Positions 6,954 through 11,142 of a stretch of 11,142 nucleotides of DNA are shown one piece after another. Under the pieces are notes generated by a model. The model searched no databases. It had not been told where the DNA came from and saw only the letters and a list, made by a program, of their open reading frames with translations. The stretch is taken from contig CALLPU010000021.1 in the NCBI GenBank assembly GCA_938016235.1, positions 1 through 11,142 on the forward strand, read 5' to 3'. Positions within the stretch are counted from its first letter, which is position 1. Each line of letters opens with the position of its first letter. Source of the stretch: an uncultured Granulosicoccus sp. (GTDB lineage: Bacteria; Pseudomonadota; Gammaproteobacteria; Granulosicoccales; Granulosicoccaceae). Both the position numbers and the translations under genes were made by a program.

Positions 6954-8609
6954 ATGCGTATTCCTTTTCTAGTGTTGCTGTGCATTCTGGTACTGCCCGC
7001 ACGCGGTCAGTCGCTTCAGGGTGCTGATCTGGATACACTGGTTGATGAGGCATCAACCGCTGATCTCCTGCAGCAGCGCGAACAGCTGACAGCAGGGCGG
7101 CAAGCCACCCGTCGACTGCCTGGCAATCCCCGGCCATTTGGCGCAAACCTGTTTGATGGCGGGTTCAGCAACGACCGTGAAGACGGTATCAACCCGGGCT
7201 ACATCATTCAACCAGGCGATCAGATTGCTGTGCGAGTCTGGGGGGCCATTGAGTTCAATGAGTCTCTCGGGGTCGATGCACGCGGCAACATTTTTATCCC
7301 AAAAGTGGGGCCGGTAATGGTGGGTGGCACAGCCAACCGTGACTTGAATCAGCGAGTGACACAATCTGTACGATCAGTATTTACTGATAATGTGCGGGTT
7401 TACACCAGTTTGAACGGTTCCCAACCTGTTGCTGTTTTCGTGACGGGTTATGTACCCCAACCCGGTCGGTTTAGCGGAATCCCGTCTAACTCTGCATTGC
7501 ACTTCATTGACCGCGCTGGCGGTATAGAAGAAACGCGTGGTAGCTATCGCAATATTTCCATCATGCGCGACGGTGAAAAGCTGGCGTCTATTGATCTCTA
7601 CGATTTCCTGTTGGAAGGCATCATGCCAAGCTGGCAGTTCCAGGATGGTGACACCATCGTGGTGGGTGTGCGCAACAGTGTGGTGGTGGTAACGGGTGAT
7701 GTGGCTAACGCTGCCATATTCGAACTGGAAGAAAGCAGTGCACCGGGTCGACAACTGATCACTCAGTCCTTGATTGAACCGGGTGTGTCTTATGTGGCTG
7801 TGTCGGGTATCAGGAATTCTGAGCCGTTTTCGGTTTATCTGCCTCTGGCTGAATTCGAAGCGTTCCAGCTCCGGGACGGAGACTCGGTCAAGTTCAGTGT
7901 GGATCAACACGACACCATCATTGTGGTGGAAGTTGAGGGCTCACATCTGGGACCCTCACGCTATGCTGTTCCCAGAGACACACGTTTGCAGGAAGTGCTG
8001 GATTACATCGAAGTGGATCCGCGACTTGCCGACATTGGTGCGCTGTCGTTGCGACGGCAATCGGTGGCACTTCGTCAGAAACAGTCTCTGGAAGAGAGCC
8101 TGCGCCGGCTGGAGTCCCGCTATCTCACCGCCTCTTCGCAAACGGATGCCGAAGCACGCATCCGCTCACAGGAGGCGCAATTGGTCACGCAGTTCGTTGA
8201 ACGTGCAAGACAAGTCGAACCATCGGGCCGTCTGGTTGTAGCAAACGGTGGAAATGTGGCTGACATACTGCTTCAGCAAGGCGACACGATATCCATACCG
8301 CGTCGCAGTGATTCGGTATTGCTCAGCGGTGAGGTTTTTGTCACGCAGGCCATGCTGCACAGAAAGGGATTGCGGGCACGTGACTACATCGCGCTGGCCG
8401 GCGGCTTTTCACAACAAGCGTTCAAGTCACGTCTCGTCGTGATGCATCCCAATGGCGAGGTCACCACCGGCAAGAATCCTGTTGTCAGGGCCGGAGACGA
8501 AATCATCGTCATGCCAAAGGTACCCACCAAGAACCTGCAACTGGCGTCTATCCTGGCTGACATTCTATACAAGGTGGCTATTGCCACATCCGTTGCGTTG
8601 AAAATCTGA
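6954..8609 (+). CDS. kpsD: Capsule polysaccharide export outer-membrane protein, KpsD/Wza superfamily
   Basis: KpsD forms or gates the outer-membrane end of the capsule export path with KpsE. From ATG 6954 the protein is 551 residues, near the roughly 558 of E. coli KpsD. A signal peptide (about 1-18, hydrophobic core FLVLLCILVL, cleavage after ARG) is followed by the polysaccharide-export domain (about 80-160, starting NPGYIIQPGDQI), an SLBB-type beta-grasp repeat beginning near VTGYVPQPGRF (163-173), further beta-rich segments, a helical region with LVTQFVERARQVEP, and a C-terminal SLBB-like part (about 450-525, LLSGEVFVTQA, DYIALAGGF). It ends in a hydrophobic helix like that of E. coli KpsD. 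Cys10 is not in a good lipobox, so unlike Wza it is probably not a lipoprotein. Longer starts exist (TTG 6822, ATG 6903) but put the signal peptide inside. No strong ribosome binding site is seen. Confidence 0.92.
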   Translation: MRIPFLVLLCILVLPARGQSLQGADLDTLVDEASTADLLQQREQLTAGRQATRRLPGNPRPFGANLFDGGFSNDREDGINPGYIIQPGDQIAVRVWGAIEFNESLGVDARGNIFIPKVGPVMVGGTANRDLNQRVTQSVRSVFTDNVRVYTSLNGSQPVAVFVTGYVPQPGRFSGIPSNSALHFIDRAGGIEETRGSYRNISIMRDGEKLASIDLYDFLLEGIMPSWQFQDGDTIVVGVRNSVVVVTGDVANAAIFELEESSAPGRQLITQSLIEPGVSYVAVSGIRNSEPFSVYLPLAEFEAFQLRDGDSVKFSVDQHDTIIVVEVEGSHLGPSRYAVPRDTRLQEVLDYIEVDPRLADIGALSLRRQSVALRQKQSLEESLRRLESRYLTASSQTDAEARIRSQEAQLVTQFVERARQVEPSGRLVVANGGNVADILLQQGDTISIPRRSDSVLLSGEVFVTQAMLHRKGLRARDYIALAGGFSQQAFKSRLVVMHPNGEVTTGKNPVVRAGDEIIVMPKVPTKNLQLASILADILYKVAIATSVALKI

Positions 8610-8610
8610 C

Positions 8611-8614
8611 AGGA
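8611..8614 (+). promoter_or_regulatory. Ribosome binding site for the SGNH-GT61 fusion gene
   Basis: AGGA lies 11 bases before ATG 8626 and just two bases after the kpsD stop. The spacing is slightly long, but this is the only purine-rich element near the start. Confidence 0.4.
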
Positions 8615-8625
8615 TCAATCAAACA

Positions 8626-10737
8626 ATGTCAGCAGAGGTTCATACCGGTGAGAACGGCTGGTTATTCCTGACAGGCGGTGAACACAGAGTCATTGATCTG
8701 TTTCGTGCTGAGTCAGCCTTTACGCCTGAGATGGCAAACCAGTGGGTTGAATTGCTGAGGCTGCGGGCGGATCAGTTGTCGGGACGAGGCGTGCGATACG
8801 TGCATGTAACGGCGCCCGATAAACTGACGTTGCTGAACAGGCACTATACCGATTCACTGGCTAACCTTGACGGTAGCCCCATTCGTCAGTTGCACGCACG
8901 ACACGAGGCTGAACTGCCGAATTTCCTGAACGTCGTACCCTATCTGTCGCAGGCCATCGACAAGTATCCGGTGTTCTGGAAAACGGACAATCACTGGACG
9001 GCCTGGGGTTGTTTCATGGCCTACCAGTTGTTATGCAGTCACCTGGGGGTGCCGACAAACACCGATATCCTGAATTATCCGTTTACTGAAAAAGATGCCG
9101 TATTGGGCCTGGGCCATGCTGCATTCAATGCTACTGGCCATAGCGCTGAACCGGAAACGGTCAGAACGTATCAGCTCGACCGGTATTCACAGCGTGTCTA
9201 TGCCAATCAGGTTGTACGCTTCCGGGAAAACCGTCAGCTGGATCAGTTAGCTGAACGTCTGGTGCTGTCATCACCGGACCAACTCTCCCGGGTACAGCAG
9301 GCTCAGTTCCAGACACTTGCTGATGGCAGCGGAAGTCACGTGATCTACGAGAACCATTCATCAGCCGCCATTGACAAGAAAATTGTGTTGTTTGGTGATG
9401 CGTATTCGGAGTACCGATCCCATCTGCTGACGGGTATGCTGGCTGAAACGGTCAGGGAAGTGCACTTCATCTGGAGCCGGTCTATCGATCATGAGTATGT
9501 CAGGCAGGTAAGACCCGATATCGTGATATCGCAAACCAGTGAGGCCAGCATGACGCAGGTTCCGGAAGATAGCGGATCAGTGCAGAGCTGGGCCGGCAAC
9601 GGCATGCATGCGTTGAAAACCTTGATGAACGATGAGTCGTTCCAGACGCTTGATCAGCACCTTCCTGAGCTACCAGCGCTGAAGACCTTGCGAACCGAGC
9701 TACTGGGTAAAGAGACCTATCAGCTGAACCCTCCGGTGATCGTGCAACACGGTTGTGGGGGCGAGCATCAGGAGTTGGCGATGCAGACTGACACGGTGTC
9801 GCTGGTTGAGCTGGAAAAGGCGCGATTGTACTTCAGTGGCGATCGGTGTCTGATGCGATCGGCTTCGGGCCAGACAGTGCTCAATTACAGCGTGGATGAT
9901 GAGCGCGAAGCCCGTCTGCTGAACGAGGATTACAAGCCGCTGCAGGGCACCAGTTTTCTACTGGCGCCCTCCGCAGGTGCACATTGCTACTACCACTGGA
10001 TGCTGGACATTCTGCCCAAGCTCGGTCTGTTGGAGCGGCAGGGTATCTCACTCGATTCCATTGATCATTTTCTGGTCAGAGAAATCACTGGTGATTTTCA
10101 GCGCGAAACTCTGGCAAGGCTTGGCATTGATGAATCCAGGATCGTAGAGACAGTAAAACGACAGTTCCTGTTATGCGACAACTTGTTGCACATCGATATG
10201 AACAATGGCATCAACCTGAAGATGAACCGGTTTGTGCCGCTGTGGTTGAAGCAGACGTTTCTGTCAGTACCCGAAGAGGCGGAGCGGCTGCGCTTGTATA
10301 TCAGCAGGCCGGAAGGCGTGCGCCGCGGCATACTCAATGAGCATGAAATAAGGCCGCTGGTTGAGGCTGCGGGGTTCACCGTGGTTGCCATGGAAGGCAT
10401 GAGTATCGCCGAACAAGCCGCGTTACTGAGCCGTGCCGACGCATTGATGGCCCCTCACGGGGGAGCACTGACCAACATGGTCTTTTGTAAACCCGGCATT
10501 CCGGTAATCGAGATTTTGAGCCGGCATGTTTTTCCGTACTACTACGGATTGTCTGAACTCTGCGGTCATCGCTACCACGCCATCATGCAGGATCCCGAGG
10601 CTGACTTTCCTCGACTGGTGAATTACCGAATAGCGCAGGCACATTCGGATCCTGCCCTGCAATGGCAGACTCAAAATGAATCCTTCAACGTGGATATTGA
10701 GGCTGTCAAGCGCATGCTGGAACGCTTGCCAGGTTAG
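8626..10737 (+). CDS. Two-domain protein: AlgX/AlgJ-like SGNH domain fused to family 61 glycosyltransferase
   Basis: This is a 703-residue protein with no signal peptide or clear membrane span. The N-terminal half (about 5-325) resembles the SGNH hydrolase-like domain of AlgX/AlgJ, proteins that O-acetylate alginate. It shows the opening GENGWLFL (8-15), the Asp-x-His-Trp block TDNHWTAWG (Asp121, His123), and a strand-turn block LFGDAYSEY (Gly257 to Ser261). In this family the last block normally carries the nucleophilic Ser right after the G-D/T pair; here Ala259 sits there, with Ser261 two residues on. The C-terminal half (about 395-700) fits GT61 (formerly DUF563): YYHWMLDILPKL (455-466), LYISRPEGVRRGILNE (557-572) and APHGGALTNMVF (609-620). 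GT61 enzymes transfer sugars such as xylose or GlcNAc and are common in capsule loci. The gene begins 16 bases after kpsD, so it is probably in the same operon. Acting in the cytosol on the growing polymer is inferred. The domain calls are firmer than substrate or activity. Confidence 0.85.
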   Translation: MSAEVHTGENGWLFLTGGEHRVIDLFRAESAFTPEMANQWVELLRLRADQLSGRGVRYVHVTAPDKLTLLNRHYTDSLANLDGSPIRQLHARHEAELPNFLNVVPYLSQAIDKYPVFWKTDNHWTAWGCFMAYQLLCSHLGVPTNTDILNYPFTEKDAVLGLGHAAFNATGHSAEPETVRTYQLDRYSQRVYANQVVRFRENRQLDQLAERLVLSSPDQLSRVQQAQFQTLADGSGSHVIYENHSSAAIDKKIVLFGDAYSEYRSHLLTGMLAETVREVHFIWSRSIDHEYVRQVRPDIVISQTSEASMTQVPEDSGSVQSWAGNGMHALKTLMNDESFQTLDQHLPELPALKTLRTELLGKETYQLNPPVIVQHGCGGEHQELAMQTDTVSLVELEKARLYFSGDRCLMRSASGQTVLNYSVDDEREARLLNEDYKPLQGTSFLLAPSAGAHCYYHWMLDILPKLGLLERQGISLDSIDHFLVREITGDFQRETLARLGIDESRIVETVKRQFLLCDNLLHIDMNNGINLKMNRFVPLWLKQTFLSVPEEAERLRLYISRPEGVRRGILNEHEIRPLVEAAGFTVVAMEGMSIAEQAALLSRADALMAPHGGALTNMVFCKPGIPVIEILSRHVFPYYYGLSELCGHRYHAIMQDPEADFPRLVNYRIAQAHSDPALQWQTQNESFNVDIEAVKRMLERLPG

Positions 10738-10881
10738 CGATGCGCCCCGTGGTCTGGTCCTGAGAATTGTCAGTGCGGCAAGACGGGTAACGCTCAGTGG
10801 CCGTGTTATTGCAGTAACAGGTTATCGTATTTTTACACCGTCATCTCCACGGGCGCGTGTGACAACAAAGTGACATCATTC
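10738..10881 (+). other. Intergenic gap after the SGNH-GT61 gene
   Basis: I find no credible gene, RNA gene or repeat in these 144 bases. Bases 10820-10838 are AT-rich (with TTATCGTATTTTTA), which could be part of a promoter, but no well-spaced -35 and -10 pair is clear. No strong hairpin with a T-run is present, so I do not call a terminator. Confidence 0.4.
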
Positions 10882-11142
10882 ATGAGATCAAAGCGTCAGA
10901 CTGTTCTAAGACCCTTCAAGATAGTCAGAAAAAAAGCGCGTGCATGGAAGAACGAAACGTCGCAAGGACGCCATATTGCGAAACTTTGCGCTCGTTATCG
11001 GCGTCGAAGCATTAACGTTGTTCGTCGGGCATCAGGCTTACCGTTACTGGTGGCGAACGCGCCTGGTAATCCTCAGGTATCTTCACAGAACGCCGCCATT
11101 GAGGCGAGTAACGTCACCCCGGTAGGTACGGCACCGCAAGCC
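10882..11142 (+). CDS. Possible start of a gene running off the window end, function unknown
   Basis: From ATG 10882 the frame stays open for 87 codons to the end of the window. The predicted start MRSKRQTVLRPFKIVRKKAR is very basic, more Arg/Lys-rich sequence follows to about residue 51, and then comes an Ala/Ser/Asn/Gln-rich stretch. There is no recognisable domain, no clear signal peptide, and only a weak purine-rich element upstream. Early codons include several that are scarce in the neighbouring genes (AGA, CTA, ATA), which weakens the case. It could be a real gene with a low-complexity N-terminus, a gene whose true start is further on, or chance. Confidence 0.35.
   Translation, partial: MRSKRQTVLRPFKIVRKKARAWKNETSQGRHIAKLCARYRRRSINVVRRASGLPLLVANAPGNPQVSSQNAAIEASNVTPVGTAPQA

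Noticed and set aside
8166..8360. Minus-strand open frame inside kpsD, and similar minus-strand frames across the window
   Set aside because: They lie opposite well-supported genes, contain no recognisable motifs, and are the expected by-product of codon bias on the coding strand.
10940..11125. 61-codon plus-strand frame near the window end
   Set aside because: It has an unlikely composition, no ribosome binding site and no motif, and it overlaps the longer frame opened at 10882. Neither is strong, but the longer open frame is the better candidate.
1..11142. CRISPR arrays, tRNA or rRNA genes, insertion sequences or transposase genes
   Set aside because: I saw no regularly spaced repeats, no tRNA-like or rRNA-like segments, no terminal inverted repeats and no transposase motifs.

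Overview
The window reads as the edge of a capsule (extracellular polysaccharide) locus in a Gram-negative bacterium, probably a gammaproteobacterium. The evidence is an outer-membrane exporter of the KpsD type, a lipoprotein with a lipobox, and KpsMTED proteins that resemble those of Escherichia coli group 2 capsules. Base composition is moderate, roughly 50-55% G+C by eye. I cannot name the species. All credible genes lie on the + strand. The minus-strand open frames look like shadows of these genes.

Layout. Bases 1-1008 hold the 3' part of purK (purine biosynthesis), the housekeeping flank. A 145-bp AT-rich gap follows, then a sulfotransferase-like gene (1154-2248). Next come kpsF (arabinose-5-phosphate isomerase, 2373-3374), a small LysM lipoprotein (3407-4105), kpsM (4107-4937) and kpsT (4934-5596), which together make the ABC exporter, kpsE (5689-6777, inner-membrane/periplasmic adaptor) and kpsD (6954-8609, outer-membrane export protein). 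After kpsD comes a 703-residue protein (8626-10737) that joins an AlgX/AlgJ-like SGNH domain to a family 61 glycosyltransferase. The last 400 bases hold a gap and one open frame that runs off the window end, with weak coding support.

How the genes work together. KpsF would supply arabinose 5-phosphate for Kdo, the sugar that links group 2 type capsules to their lipid anchor. KpsM and KpsT would export the finished lipid-linked polymer across the inner membrane. KpsE and KpsD would carry it through the periplasm and outer membrane. The sulfotransferase-like protein and the SGNH-GT61 fusion are candidates for building and decorating the polymer. The LysM lipoprotein is tightly coupled to kpsM and may tie the machine to peptidoglycan. 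kpsC and kpsS, which build the Kdo linker in E. coli, are not in this window.

The main points of interest are the SGNH-GT61 fusion, the alanine at its expected SGNH nucleophile position, and the LysM lipoprotein set inside the export operon. I did not find a clearly new type of system; the novelty is in architecture and accessory parts of a known export pathway.
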